The notes: generated from the letters alone by a model not told the origin. DNA of 64,000 nt from Hippopus hippopus (GCA_946811185.2 OX328109.1:41152129-41216128), one strand, 5' to 3'. Shown: positions 1 through 11,607, counted from the first letter of the stretch. Numbers and translations are program-made.

Positions 1-599
1 ATCATTTTGCACAGAGTAAAAAGCCAGTGCCTGTCTTCCATTTAGCACAATTAGAGTATCTCTTGGGTACCTGTTTGACCATTTAACAAACAATCCTGAA
101 ATTAGAAGATCTCAAGAGTAAACGACTTTTGAATCATTTGGAAAAACAGGAGAAAATGCTGGTTAGGGATACTGTTTCAGATATAAAAGCCATTATTTGA
201 GCAACAGTTAATTTGTCATCTAAAAATGCTTTCATTCTGGATATCTAAAATTTTGCAACTATAACAAGTACTAGCTCGTTACCAGACAACCGAATTTGAG
301 ACTTAACCAAATTTAAAGTGTAAGTACACAACATCTAAAATGTGGCTCAGATGATGGGCTTTGTTCTGGAAAGAATAGAAATATGAGGAAGTACATGTAA
401 AAGACAGGATTGTTTTGTAACAGACAATCAGGTTTAACTGTACAAGATTATTTCACAAAAAAGTATTCCAAATTCACAAAACAAAAAATGAGTGCATAAT
501 AATACCAATGTTCTCTGTTGTATTTCAGGGATCTTCTTATCAATTTTCATAATTCAGAGGAACAAAAATAGGGGAAAAGTCCAATGGTTGGCAAACAAA
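1..599. other. no recognisable feature
   Basis: AT-rich sequence with no convincing ORF, repeat or RNA gene. It could be intron or intergenic DNA. Confidence 0.5.
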
Positions 600-790
600 T
601 TAACCCTTGTGGTGCTAAAGAAATGAAACAGGCATTCTTAGTCAGTGCCAAAGAAGCAGATATTAGAATTTTGAAGCCATTTTTGCTAAAATATCCAGCA
701 AGAAAGTGGACAGTGTAGATCCACGATCAGATGGCACAGAATGTGGTGTCTGATATTAATCTATACTGTCCTCAACAGTAGATAAATCCT
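600..790 (+). repeat. MITE-2 copy, diverged
   Basis: The block begins TTAACCCTT and carries the diverged palindromic core of the MITE-2 family (GTGTAGATC, then GATCAGATGGCACAG, then GTGTCTGAT). Other copies lie at 2423, 3431, 19215, 33111, 33983, 42210 and 44493. The right end is not clear. A piggyBac-like origin is inferred from the TTAA boundary. Confidence 0.45.
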
Positions 791-1277
791 GTTTCAGACT
801 TGTAACCCTTCCAATTTCTATGATCTATGGTTTAATCACAAGCAGACAAAATATTTACCCACACAGTTATAAAGCATCCATTGTTCCATAATATTTCCAA
901 CTGTAACAGATAGGGTCCAAAGAGACTAATGATGTTTGATTTCTTTCTTATTATTAAAAGATTTTTTTTCAGGTTTTCTACAGCCCCCTTTTCTATACTT
1001 GCAAGGAAATTCCAACCAATAATCCCAATCTTTGCTCATTTTTTCTATTAGCAAGATCAGGAATATTTTCCTGTATCCTTTATAAGTTTTAGTAACTACA
1101 ACAAAAGACTTTACCCAAATAGCCTGCCAGTTGTGAAATACACTAAAGGGAAACAACACAGATCACAAGTCATTTTTTATTCAATGTATTACCTCCCTTG
1201 TTCTTGATGATTCATAACACTCATTTTAATTGGATCAGACAAAGTTCTTTTGCTTGGTCAGACAAAGTTATTTTGCT
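791..1277. other. no gene seen; short direct repeat at its end
   Basis: No supported gene. At about 1235-1281 a ~27-bp direct repeat appears twice in tandem (core CAGACAAAGTT then TTTTGCTTGG). A 77-aa open frame on the minus strand lacks family features and I do not call it. Confidence 0.45.
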
Positions 1278-1430
1278 TGGTGTTTAACACCTTTTTCAAT
1301 ATTATTTCAGATATACTGCAGCGGCTAGTGCACCTATCCAGGCTTTCTTTGTGTTTCTTTAACCAGTGCTTCAAGCAACATTCTTTCGAACCCAGTGCCT
1401 GCTTTCCTATGTAAACATCATCAAAACATG
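1278..1430 (-). repeat. tRNA-SINE fragment, 3' part
   Basis: Read on the minus strand this matches the body and tail of the full SINEs at 16268-16596 and 60544-60859: the GCCAGTGCACCTATCCA region, the block before it, and the tail GGTGTTTAACACC. The tRNA-like head is missing. The copy is old, with many substitutions. Confidence 0.6.
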
Positions 1431-1640
1431 TCTTTTACCACCCCTGATTCAAGCCCTGTATATTGCCAACTTACCAGGCTTAGCTCTGATTTGTGGCATG
1501 AAGGAATATGAAACTATTCCATGTGTCTGTAAGGTTTTATTCATAACTTTTATTTTTTATATTTGTAAGACGTGTATCTTTTCTAATGCATCATATAATG
1601 ATTCAACCTACACAAACAGATAAATAACTGAAATGTTTGG

Positions 1641-1797
1641 TACAGTGGAACCCCATTAAAACATTAAAACGAACTTCGCTAAAACGCTGACCCTATTATA
1701 ATGCAGGTGTCCTATGGCTCCCAAAATTTCGGGGGGTGGTCCGACCATTCTCGAGTCTGATCTGAATCCACCGTTCCGCTGATACGGGTCCCCAGTG
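1641..1797. repeat. pogo/Tigger-like MITE
   Basis: Starts TACAGTGGAACCCC, the typical end of pogo/Tigger elements with a TA target, and ends with the imperfect inverted copy GGGTCCCCAGTGTA. There is no coding sequence. A similar end lies inverted at 4275-4288. The two could be ends of one 2.6-kb element, but their subterminal sequences differ, so separate short elements are more likely. Confidence 0.5.
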
Positions 1798-2422
1798 TAA
1801 AAACATAACTACCTACAGACCAAATACTGGTGTAAAATCGATACCGTGCACATAATGTGACAATTTTTCACACCTTTACCTTGTTGATTACTTCTATCAC
1901 CTACGGCTGTGACCAATTGCTTTGTTTGACAAATACACACACAGTTGAATACAAAAGGACTTCAGCCCATAATTGTCTTCACATAAAATACACAATCTTA
2001 CATTAGGCAAACTTAACATCAATAAATTTCTGTATGTGGACCGTTAATAGCGATATCGAATGTACCGTAATTCGCCAATGTATTCGGACACTCTTAATGT
2101 TCGTACACGTTAAATTACTGTCAAAAATATTTTATGTCTAGTCCTGACTCCAGAGAGTCAAAATATTCAAGAATACTAAATACTGAAAATATATTTTCCA
2201 AAACATTTGACTTTTAATTTTTGGAAAATATTTCTGATAGGATGATCAGCTGCATAATGAAAGCAGAACTGTACATCGTGCGTAAAACCGAAATGAGGAT
2301 GAATCCTTCGAGAGCCGAGTCAACCAATAGTAATTCTCAGTCATGAAATTATACACAAAAAAAATGAAACATTGGGGTTTTTTTTTGTAACAAATGCCTC
2401 TTCACAGCGGACCGAGAAGTTT
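1798..2422. other. no recognisable feature
   Basis: No gene or clear repeat seen. Low-complexity AT-rich DNA. Confidence 0.4.
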
Positions 2423-2520
2423 ATGATCAGAGATCAGACAAGACATATAGTCTGCAGGCTGATCTTGATCTACAGAGGCCGCAACAGCAACTTTAGCCCT
2501 GAAAGATGCGTAAGGGTTAA
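2423..2520 (-). repeat. MITE-2 fragment
   Basis: Minus-strand half copy. It contains the GATCAGACA and CTGATCTTGATCTACA core and ends at GGGTTAA, the family terminus. The other half is missing. Confidence 0.55.
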
Positions 2521-3172
2521 TTCTTTCGCGGCTTTTGGATGTTCTGTCAGCAGTTTCGCTATTTTTCACAGCATTTTCGAAAGGCATCTTCAGCAGAAGC
2601 ATGAATAGTCGGTCCATAAGAGGGAAATGGTTGAAGCCCCACAATTACAAAAATAAAGCATTGTTGAATACAAAACCTTGTTTCTCTTATTCATCGGTAA
2701 TTAATCCATTTAACTTATGCTTCAAGTTAGCGTATCCATTTTTTTTTAATTTTGGCCAAAACAAAATTTTCAGAAAATAGCCGAATGACTTTTTTTTTTC
2801 TGCCGACTACACAATATACATGTGACACGACTGGAGTGTTCTGGCAATAATCATTACGATACGCAAAAAGGCTGTATGAAATCATATAAGCAAGCGCGAG
2901 ATATTGGCTTATATCGTTTGTTTTGATTGAAGGTCAGCCCATAACCAGGTGTAAATTCTTCGGGCGAAACAGTTGTAAGTGTGTACGACAAATGCTTACA
3001 GTACAAGTCTCTCGCTTTGAATTATTGGCGCGTTACGTCATACCCCTAATGCAAACTTTACTGCAAACATTAATTTTGTGGATACACGACTGGTGTGAAA
3101 TCTTTACGGATGGTAAGTTAAATGTTTATGGTCGTATTTAATCGTTCATTGACCATGGCAGGATGACAATTT
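2521..3172. other. no gene seen
   Basis: Short open frames overlap here on both strands with no family signature. Nothing is supported. Confidence 0.4.
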
Positions 3173-3243
3173 TTAACTCTTTACCACACTACAAAAATTT
3201 TAGACATGTCCGAATTCAGAGCATTTGCAGACGACAAACAAAA

Positions 3244-3284
<41 letters not shown>

Positions 3285-3434
3285 ACAGTGAGCCAAATTT
3301 GAAATCCGTTCATGGTAGGGTAGAAACAATGTGGTGAAAGGAGAAAATGCTGATTTCCAGAATTTTCTCCTCTTTTCCACATTCTTTTCAAAAGCTGTCT
3401 TTCTCAGGGTCTTGAAAGTGTGGTAAAGGGTTAA
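3173..3434 (-). repeat. MITE-1 copy with poly-A insertion
   Basis: Full-length MITE-1 from TTAACTCTTTACCACA to GTGGTAAAGGGTTAA. Internal marks are the reversed GACATGTCC block, GCATTTGCAGACGAC, the AAAGGAGAAAATGCTG arm and the TTTTCTCC arm. A pure A run of about 40 bases near 3243-3282 interrupts it. The TTAA ends suggest mobilisation by a piggyBac-like transposase. Confidence 0.75.
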
Positions 3435-3545
3435 AGTCTTTGCGGCCGGTGTAGATAAACATCAGACTTCAAAGAATGTGCAGTCTGATCTTAGATCTAT
3501 ACCATCCGCTGAACTATGACCCAAAGTCTTTTTGTAGAAAGCTAC
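3431..3545 (+). repeat. MITE-2 fragment abutting MITE-1
   Basis: Begins at the TTAA that also closes the preceding MITE-1 and continues through TTTGCGGCCGGTGTAGAT and GTGCAGTCTGATCTTAGATC, the MITE-2 core. The two families therefore share one boundary tetranucleotide here. Confidence 0.5.
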
Positions 3546-4209
3546 TTCTGTTATGCCTAAACAAGGTAAGATCATATTTAAGATCCGTTTATTTCAAGAT
3601 TGACAACCCGTCCATACAAGATCTATACTACAAACAGTTTGGATCCCTCCATCGTAGTCTAATTTATAGACCCAGACGTACGTTTTACATTTTGACTTTC
3701 ATCATGTACGTCGGGTCTTGTCTCGTTTGATTATTAAAAAAGATTTCGGTAGTCATAGTTGATTAGGGTTTGTTATGCAATCGTCAGCATGATTGAAAAA
3801 CATGGCGGCGGCACTGTTTGTTCTTTTACGTACCTGTACCGATGTTTGAATGACTAGTTTTGGTAATACAACTAACTGGGAATCGTTTGAAAAAAAAAAT
3901 TAAATTGTAAAATGCCCGATAAATAAATGCTTCAACGTAAATATGCATGTCTACGTCTAAGTATTTGAACTAGATCTAGCTCTACCGCTACTATGTATAA
4001 ATTTGCAAGACTTATCCCTTGTCATTTTTGACACACTCCCAAAATTAAAACTTATTATTTTGGGTACTTGTTCAAAATGTTGATTTCCATAATAACCAGG
4101 AAATTACTATCTTATTCTGAATATATTGGCGAATAACAGCAATTAACTGATGCCATAGTTCTTAAAATGGTCGGCGGATGGATCGCGGGTAGTGGGGGGG
4201 TGTCAGCAT
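3546..4209. other. no gene seen
   Basis: No supported ORF or repeat. AT-rich, with short A and T runs. Confidence 0.4.
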
Positions 4210-4288
4210 TATATACTTAACCCCAGATATAACGCTGTTGTATATCATGGCTCCCGATGACAGCGTTATAGCGGGGTTCCACTGTACT
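4210..4288. repeat. pogo-like hairpin element end
   Basis: TATAACGCTGT near 4229 pairs with ACAGCGTTATA near 4259. The outer end is GGGGTTCCACTGTA, the pogo/Tigger-type terminus with a TA target. It is either a minimal hairpin MITE or one end of a larger element. Confidence 0.5.
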
Positions 4289-4747
4289 CACTACAACTTC
4301 CCATCACTATCACCATTTTTCTGGGAATCTGAATATGATGATATTATGCACACAGAGTTCATCTCACTTATCAAAGATTTGTAAACTACTGTCGAAGATT
4401 CCGATTTTTTATCAACCAAATTTTGACACAACTATGCCATATTTTTGCCATTTTTCATATCCAAGATCGCTAATTTGTGCCGTGGTAATTATGTGTGGTG
4501 ATAAAGAGTCAATAATCTTAAGTTAGAGTTGCCAGCTGTATATGCGTTTGATTCTCCGGTCTCAATGCACTATTTAAAAATCATCTTATTTTTATCAAAT
4601 TCGTGTCCAACCAAGGCCGACTGTTTTTCCAGCTTGGAATGCGCATGTAATTCTTTTTCTTACAAACAGGTGACAAGTCATTTTCTTCTCAGACACAGCC
4701 TGGTCATTTTCGATCATATTTTTGTAACTAATTGTATTTTCTATAAC

Positions 4748-5939
4748 CAGGGCTTTTTTCCCTTCTATAATAGAGGCCGATATTCGGTGACTTCCCAATT
4801 GCAAAAAAACACCCTTTTTCCCCAATTTTGGAGAAAGAATTTCCCAATTTTGGAGAAGGAATTTTCCATAATACGATGCTGAAATTCCCAGTAAGTTAAG
4901 ATACCAATATCCCGAAAGCTATTTTACATGATCAGACATAGAACTTTTGTCATTTAGCAGTGATTGAAATCGAAAGCAGGATTTTATTGATTTGTACCGA
5001 AATGACTCAGCTGACTGCACTGTAGTATGGCCAAAATGTTGCGATTTCTTGGGGCCATTTGGTTTGCTTAATGGAGGCAACCATAACCAAACTGACTTAT
5101 TTTTTGTGCATTATAACACCCCACGTAGACTTGACGCGGTTGTTGTTTCCCTATCCTTTGACATGTTATATAAGTGTTTGTCTTTTATAACAACTTGAAG
5201 TTGACAAAAGATGTTTTCTTAATTCAACACTGTGGAACATATTCTTACTCGGTTGCAGTAAACGTATTTGAAATGTGTGCAAGTAAAACATGTCAAGAAC
5301 CGGGAAACATTACAAAAAGTTTCTTAAAAGGGCTGCAGACGATAAAGGCCAGCACAGCCTTTTTATTTTCAGCGTGAAACGTTCAAATTCTTTGCTGATC
5401 GATTCGCAGGTAGATATAATCAAATCTCCGCATACCGAGTCTCAATCTGAAGTGCCTATTCTGTCTGACATCGCTGATCTCCCGTTTGAAGACGAGACAA
5501 TTATTATCACTGCACATGATGCAAATGCATTATCTCCAGATATAATAGCCAAGCCTAGCACTGTAACTTCCACAGATAATGATTCCCTTGTATCATATGA
5601 TGGGAGGAAAGCGGTTCTGCTTAAGTATCAACTCCAACAACCATGGATGTACCACAGTAGTGTTAGAAAGGGCTATAAGCCTAGGTATGTGCAAATACTA
5701 AGAGATATTTGGTCACGGTTTAAGAAGTTATAGTTTAGATCTTAACTGTTAAATTTGTTTCAATTGTTTAATTGATGCAACTTTTTATTTACTGTATGTA
5801 TGTACTGTGCCATTAATTTGTTTATTGATGTATATCTTGAAAGTCAGTCTGCTTTTTTCCCAATTTGGCCAAAATCGCGCTTGAACTTCCCAAACTTAAG
5901 GGCTAAGGCCCCTTCCCAATTTTTGGGAAAAAAGCCCTG
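4748..5939 (+). mobile_element. inverted-repeat DNA transposon, CAGGGCTTTTTTCCC ends
   Basis: The left end CAGGGCTTTTTTCCC is matched by the inverted right end GGGAAAAAAGCCCTG. The tetramer-rich subterminal CCCAATTTT motif recurs near both ends in opposite orientation. The direct repeat ATAAC flanks the element at 4743-4747 and 5940-5944. A CAGGG terminus is usual for hAT elements, but those normally give 8-bp target duplications, so superfamily is uncertain. It encloses the ORF at 5290-5733. Confidence 0.65.
5290..5733 (+). CDS. hypothetical protein inside a transposon (147 aa)
   Basis: Open from ATG to TAG. The N-terminus is basic (MSRTGKHYKKFLKRA), followed by a longer acidic/Ser-Thr segment and a C-terminus with aromatic and basic residues (QQPWMYHSSVRKGYKPRY). 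It has no transmembrane segment or recognisable catalytic motif. It lies wholly inside the CAGGGC element on the plus strand, so it may be the first exon of a lost transposase or a captured exon. The balanced amino-acid content argues for real coding ancestry. No family assignment is made. Confidence 0.4.
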   Translation: MSRTGKHYKKFLKRAADDKGQHSLFIFSVKRSNSLLIDSQVDIIKSPHTESQSEVPILSDIADLPFEDETIIITAHDANALSPDIIAKPSTVTSTDNDSLVSYDGRKAVLLKYQLQQPWMYHSSVRKGYKPRYVQILRDIWSRFKKL

Positions 5940-6496
5940 ATAACTATTCCATGGTTTCACCAAAAAATCGAATATGTTGTATCTGCTGCCATTTCCATCA
6001 ATGACTAACAAAAATTGATGACTAAAGTTTTTATCCAATCAAATTCATGGGATTTTTAGCACCTTTCTAATTCATGATGTCATTGAATAACGTCAATGGG
6101 ACTAGGGAAATCCAGTGACCTCTTTACCAGCAAGAGTTATTTCCCTTACACTAGCAAAACCGTAGACTTTAGACTGAAAAGTTTTTGAGACTGTTGGAAT
6201 TATCAGCATGTGCACTGTGCTTTTAATACTGTATAAATTACATAAAAAATGCGGCATTTTGCACACATACTTTTTACATTTTGGGGCTATTCTTGAAAAT
6301 AAAGGGGCAATGCTGCACGCATCACTGGTCTACATCTTTAATCATTTCTCCTAAAATTTTATTTGACCATGGACAAGTTAGCAAGAAATATCCACTTGTC
6401 ACATTCAGATTTTAAATGACATGTTGGAAGTAAGACTTTCTGCAGCCATGTACAGTATACATGGTCACAACAGTGAATAACTCAAACACAACTTAC
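5940..6496. other. no recognisable feature
   Basis: Probably intronic or 3' to the minus-strand exon at 6497-6666. No further exon is supported. Confidence 0.4.
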
Positions 6497-6666
6497 GTCA
6501 CTCCTTCCCCTAGGCTGTTGGTCTGATCTAGGTCGAGGACGCTTATCCCACATATTTTTGTGTTTCTGGGGAGTGGGTTTTCTAGACGGACCCTCACTGT
6601 AGGAGTAATTTCCACCATTTGAGCCATTACCCCTTCTTCTTCCTGAACGTTGATTTCTTTGCAGAT
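6497..6666 (-). CDS. internal exon of an Arg/Gly/Ser-rich protein
   Basis: On the minus strand a pyrimidine-rich tract ends in CTTTCAG at 6667, followed by 170 open bases. The donor GTAAGT follows directly (its GT is at 6495-6496). Read in the open frame, the exon gives 56 residues rich in Arg, Gly, Ser, Pro and Gln (for example SGRRRGNGSNGG and KNMWDKRPRPRSD). That composition is typical of disordered RNA-binding regions. It enters in phase 1 and leaves in phase 0. Neighbouring exons are not recognised and the gene is not identified. Good splice sites on both sides make this the best host-gene exon in the first 13 kb. Confidence 0.5.
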
Positions 6667-7711
6667 CTGAAAGATGAATGAAAAATACGATCCATCCTCT
6701 ATGAAAAGGGGGATTAATCTGTCTGCAAATAGTATAAACCATATCAGCTTTGCCATTTGTCAATTTTCTGCATGTCACAGGACCAGTTTACATCATGATT
6801 TAGTTGGTTGTTAGACAAAATAGTTTTTATTGGTCAAGACTTAGTAGTAATGACTTGCCCGATATAAAACATCACTGAAATGGAGTAAACCCCATTTTCC
6901 TTGAGTGCATTCTTGGTATTACAAAAACATACTGGTCAGCATTTGAAACATGTGGTACTAGGTTTGCGTTACCGATAGCTAAAATCGCCACCGGCGATTA
7001 AATTTTACTGCTAGCGACTACAAACACCAAAACAACTGATATTGGCGACTGTTAAAAATGTGATGAGATAAATTGCCGTCCGTGAACATCTGATCAGTTT
7101 TGTGTATTGAACACTTCCTAAACTGTGAAATCGGCGCGCGTCAACTTGATTATCATATATACCGGGTATCCTAAGCTGATAACCCTTGTATCTCCCTTAA
7201 CTATCCGATAGACGAAGACCTGATTGCCCATTGCCAGTTATCCGGTAGTCTTGTTCTATAAATAGGTTACATGAACAATCGCAACCTTTTGAATGCGATA
7301 GGGCTGAACGAATTAATGGAGTCGTTTGTCAAGTAAATTTGACAACATCGTCGTCGATCACAGTTTTTTTTCTTCCTGAAATACTTGACCTTTTAAGCTT
7401 TATGTGACTTTATTAGATTCTTTCGAGTGAAACTTTTTTTTTTCATGAAAACTAATGGCTGTTAGATCCGTATTTCGCCAAATGAGAAATATTGTCGCCA
7501 GACATTTTTTAGCGATCGGCAGTTTCAAGAAAGGCTAAGTGTGGAACGATATTTCTTGAATCATTTGAAAGACAAAACAGATACTGTCAGTACATGTATT
7601 TTGCCCTGAACTTTAGAAATTGGATCATACATATCTCTTGCAGTGCATGAAAGTAATGGTTGGTCTGAAGAAAATCGAATACATGAAGCTGTTTATCAGA
7701 CGGCATTTATT
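6667..7711. other. no gene recognised; possible intron
   Basis: Upstream of the minus-strand exon. No second exon could be supported. Nothing clearly repetitive seen. Confidence 0.35.
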
Positions 7712-7914
7712 TAGACTCGTCTAGATTGAAAGAATTTGCAGACGACAATTAAATGTAGCTCATGAGGTGTTTGAATTATGCATTTGCTATGGTAGAAAAC
7801 ATTGTGGGAAAAGGAGAAAATGCTAGTTACCACCATTTTCACCTTTTCCTAGCATTTGCAATGGCCTTCTTTCTCAAGGTCGTTCAAACTGGGGATTAAG
7901 TGGTGAAGGGTTAG
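7712..7914 (-). repeat. MITE-1 copy, left end lost
   Basis: Reversed MITE-1 blocks in order: AGACTCGTCTAGATTG, TTTGCAGACGAC, GTAGAAAACATTGTGGG, AAAGGAGAAAATGCTAG, then GGTGAAGGGTTA. The left TTAA end is not recognisable. Confidence 0.65.
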
Positions 7915-8296
7915 GCCTGATTCAAATACACATAGATCTATTGTTCAATTTGTGAAACTTTTAATCATTCAACAGCCTACAAGCACGGGAATTTGTGGCC
8001 GACTTTTGACGTTTCAATACTGGGCTCTCTATTGTATATAATGGTAGTCTACCATCAGAAATATTTAAAAGAACTGAAGGATTTTTAGATCTACAAATTA
8101 TATCAGTGATGCAAAACTCTAGATCTGGCTTTAGATTAATCATACATGACTTAATGTTATGAAATACTATACTAAGAAAATGACACAAAGACTGAGTCAA
8201 AGTGATTAAGTACATTGACTGAACCCGGGTTTTGACCAACAAAAGTTTGGCTACTAAACATTTTTGGCTGGCGCCAGCTTAGTGGTAGATCAAAAA
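7915..8296. other. no recognisable feature
   Basis: A 93-aa minus-strand open frame spans part of this stretch but lacks any coding signature. Nothing is supported. Confidence 0.35.
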
Positions 8297-9132
8297 CAGG
8301 GTTTAAGTCTGACAGTTCCTTTTGGGGGTCCTTGGGACTGGACTTTTATGATTATGGGAGTCCTGGCTTAAAAATTCGGAGTCCCTTGGTTGTACAAATT
8401 TGAATAACAAGACAAGACCATTATATTGAGCTTTCTTCTGCACAGATATTTCTTTGTTTGAACATGATTCAGCAGGGCTAGATGGTTCTTTGGTACGAAC
8501 ATTTTCTTAAAACTTTCATTAAAAAACGATCGAAGGTCCTGTTGCTGGGACATCTTGGTTTGCAGACGCTATTTTTAACACTGCGTCAGCACAAACAACT
8601 TTTAGGGGTTCGGTCTAAATCACAGATGACGAGCCAGCCACTGTCATAGATTATGAGGGTCAAAATTAATTATAATTTTCAGCGGATGCTATACGTTTAT
8701 TTTTTTAACAACATATCTTTACTTTTGAAAAGAATTACTTTATAAAACATTCTTTGTTGAACTATATTACCTATTTTTGATCAGCTTGCCAAGAATGCTG
8801 GGTTTTACACCGTACCGCTCTCTGTGAATAAGCAGGTGCTAGCAATTTGATTGGTCGAATGACACATAAAATACAAAGTTGGATATCTTGGAATCTAGTT
8901 TCAATATTACGGTCCGAAAAGCTGCGGTAGGTTTTGGGTACTTTTGTTTACGCTTGACAATTTTAATCTTTTGATATCAGTTACTTCTTAGAGTTCTCAA
9001 TCGTTGAATCTTTACCCCATGATAACAAAATTAAAAATGCGTCCCAGGGGACGCAGTTACGTAAGTTTTGGGAGTCCTGCTTCCCTATTTCTGCGTGCGA
9101 GACGCAAAAAATGTGCGTCCATTAAAACCCTG
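8297..9132 (-). mobile_element. hAT-like element, non-autonomous
   Basis: The left end CAGGGTTTAAG and the right end CATTAAAACCCTG form terminal inverted repeats of the CAGGG type used by hAT elements. Repeated GGGAGTCC and GCGTCC motifs lie near the ends. A clear 8-bp target duplication is not visible, which suggests an old insertion. The 836 bp are too short for a full transposase. The element encloses the minus-strand ORF at 8368-8553, which would put its 5' end at 9132. Confidence 0.55.
8368..8553 (-). CDS. possible N-terminal remnant of a hAT-type transposase
   Basis: The 61-aa frame starts MSQQQDLRSFF, a short hydrophilic stretch ending in SFF that resembles the opening of many hAT/TTF-finger transposon proteins. 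Residues 18-40 contain two cysteine/basic patches without a complete zinc site. Its position inside a hAT-like inverted-repeat element supports transposon origin. The match is by pattern only. Confidence 0.3.
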   Translation of the reverse strand: MSQQQDLRSFFNESFKKMFVPKNHLALLNHVQTKKYLCRRKLNIMVLSCYSNLYNQGTPNF

Positions 9133-9362
9133 CAAACAATAGTTCATATCATTTAAACTGTCATAACTCCTTCTACACCAAGGCAACATAACTTAGTATC
9201 GCTTGGAAACATCAAGTACAGTACAGTAATTAGTGTTATTTCAGTGGGTCAGCTAACTTTTAGGTATTTATGCATACATAGCAAAACTGTCTGCTTTTAA
9301 GCTTAAGTGATCGATAATATCCCCAAACACTTTATTGTCATTTCATGCAGGCAAGTCATAAG
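9133..9362. other. spacer with target site
   Basis: Spacer between two elements. It ends in GTCATAAG, the left target-site duplication of the next element. Confidence 0.4.
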
Positions 9363-11607
9363 GTACCCCCAATTCGGGGTCTAGCTCCGATGTTATTTTT
9401 GTGATTGTTTCTCCGCTAGACCCCCGTAGCAGCCTTCTTTAAAAGTATCTGGAATGAATACGATTTTACCGGCATCTTTTCAAACGGCTTTGTGCTGCAA
9501 AATTTCCAATTACTGCTAATAAAATGCAGTGCTCGCGCTGCCAATCGACATTATCGACAATTGTCGATTAATTAATTCAGCTGTCGATTAATTCTTCCAA
9601 TTGTCGATAAAAATTGTTGATTAATTTATTCCCAAAAAAAGTCGGATATAATTCCCTTTACTTGCCTGGATCATTCGCTAATTTGCACCGGAAATGTGGT
9701 AATCGCTAGTTTCACACCTCGGCGGACGCAACCTTAGGTAATTCACAGGTCACAGTTAGCTTGTATATTCCACAACGCGTGTCATGTTATCGGTTGCTAT
9801 TCTAAGCCGTTAATTGGAGAACGCGATTATTTGTCTATTTCACATTAAATTTTGATTGACTATTTTACTTGACGCAGTGATAGAATGCCTTGGATTTCAG
9901 TATCGCCCGAAACGGCGATGGCGACTGCAGGAAACCAATTAGATATCATAAATTCGTATACATTGCTAACGTAAACCGGCGCTGTTTAAATGTCGGCGAA
10001 CAAAAAGAAAACAATAATTCATAATTGAATTTAACTGACATGTTGACATTATTCTAAAAAATCTTGTTCTTGAACCCTTAAGATTTTATCATTCTTCACT
10101 TATACGTCAACATGGGTCGTCCTAAACGGAAACTATCGCCAATTAAAAAAGATAACAAACTAAGGAAAATTTAACTGCATTTACAGTATTGGGTTTAGCA
10201 GTGGTACCAGTGAATAGTAGTATGAAAATTCAAATTAAATTTAAAGGCTTAGGTTGATAACCTCGTCCACTTCACTGTTTAGGTACTATCGAGTGAATGA
10301 CTTTATTTAAGACATTTTATCCTCCTCATTGACTTTATTAGAAAATAATTAAGGTCAACAGATAATAAAGGGAGGTAATTCATCATGTAATAGAAAATTT
10401 TCTCCTTTACTTGTGCACATCATTTATTACAATAAAAAAGAAAAAAATGTTGTTTGGTAAAGAAGTAACCATTCATCAAAAGAAACTAGGACTTAATTGT
10501 CTGTATGCTTTTATACAAATAATGTGGAAAAAGAGAACTATCCTTAGGAAATGGTGTAGAACAAATTTTCCTTTTCCTACAATATTTTCTACAATGTAAG
10601 ATTAAAATGAAATTTTGTCTTTTGGTAAAGGAGTAACCATTCATCAAAAGAAACTAGGACCTAAAAGCCTTTATGTTTTTATGTAACTATTGTGGGAGGG
10701 AGCACTATCCCAGGAAATGGTATAGAGCAAATTCTCCTTTCCCACAATATTTTCTACAAGGTAAGGTTAAATATATATGACCATTTTTTTTCATTATTAT
10801 TATTGTAATGGAAATGACGTGAATGAAAGTTTGAAACTATGAGTAAAAAACAAAGTTAATGCTACATGTGCATGTCTTTTCTTTTAAACCAAACTTCGCG
10901 CGCTTAATTTGTCTATTAATTTTTTCAAGAAAAAATTGTTGGCCATTATTTTACTTGGGCCAGAGCTAGCACTGAAAATGGGCATGGATCGTTAGATAAA
11001 TGATTAATCTTTATTATCACACAAGCTGTGCTGCAAAATACCAATTAAATCAATGGACATTTACCTTTTTTCCCAACGTAAATAAATCCAGTGTAATTTG
11101 TAAACAACTTACATGGCGACTTCCATTAAACAGACATGCGCACTCAACGGAATTTGAATTTTGTACAGTCTGGTTCTCTAACTTTAACAACCATTATCGT
11201 ACAAGGTGCCTTTGTCAACAGTGGAATTCCCAAATGAACCGTCCTGTAGCGTGTCAGAGATACTGCGATTTCTGCCGAGACATGCGCATTGATGATATCA
11301 CCATGTTTTGATTTCTGGTGAAGTAGGTCAACGCTTATGTTGAAAAGTACAGATTTGCACGAAGGTAAGATTTAGATATTAACTAACATCAGTTTTTTTG
11401 TAAAGATTAATCATTTATCTAACAATCCATGCTCATTTTATTAGCTGTCATTGGAAATTCTGTCACATAGAGCCGTTTGAAAAGATGCCGGTAAAATCAT
11501 ATTCATTCCAGATACTTTTAAAGGCTGCTGTGGGGGTCTAGCGGAGAAACAATCACAAAAATAACATCGGAGCTAGACCCCGAATCGGGGTTAGTCATAG
11601 GGGTACT
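9363..11607. mobile_element. 2.2-kb inverted-repeat DNA transposon
   Basis: About 140 bp at the left (9363-9500, GTACCCC end, then GGGGTCTAGCTCCGATG and TAGACCCCC blocks) recur inverted at 11476-11607. The flanks GTCATAAG (9355-9362) and ATCATAAG (11608-11615) match at 7 of 8 positions, as expected for an 8-bp target duplication. The left arm has lost about 10 bp near its tip. Inside are a run of TGTCGATTA motifs (9550-9620), a tandem duplication (10447-10768) and a nested inverted pair (about 10982-11015 against 11405-11438, core GATAAATGATTAATC). No transposase is seen. An 8-bp duplication suggests hAT or a similar superfamily. Confidence 0.7.
10447..10768 (+). repeat. two-copy tandem duplication, about 165 bp
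   Basis: Two consecutive units share GGTAAAGnAGTAACCATTCA, AAAGAAACTAGGAC and TTTCCCACAATATTTTCTAC-type blocks. The TTTGGTAAAG and CACAATATTTTCTAC motifs suggest the unit derived from a MITE-1 copy. Confidence 0.6.

Noticed and set aside
3243..3282. Poly-A run as a retroposon tail
   Set aside because: It sits inside a MITE-1 without a retroposed body or target duplication; more likely microsatellite expansion.
1641..4288. One 2.6-kb pogo-like transposon bounded by TACAGTGGAACCCC ends
   Set aside because: Subterminal sequences of the two ends differ and each has its own local inverted partner, so two short elements fit better.
11000..11311. 103-aa ORF within the 2.2-kb element
   Set aside because: Starts in an inverted-repeat segment; no motif and no splice context. 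Treated as chance.
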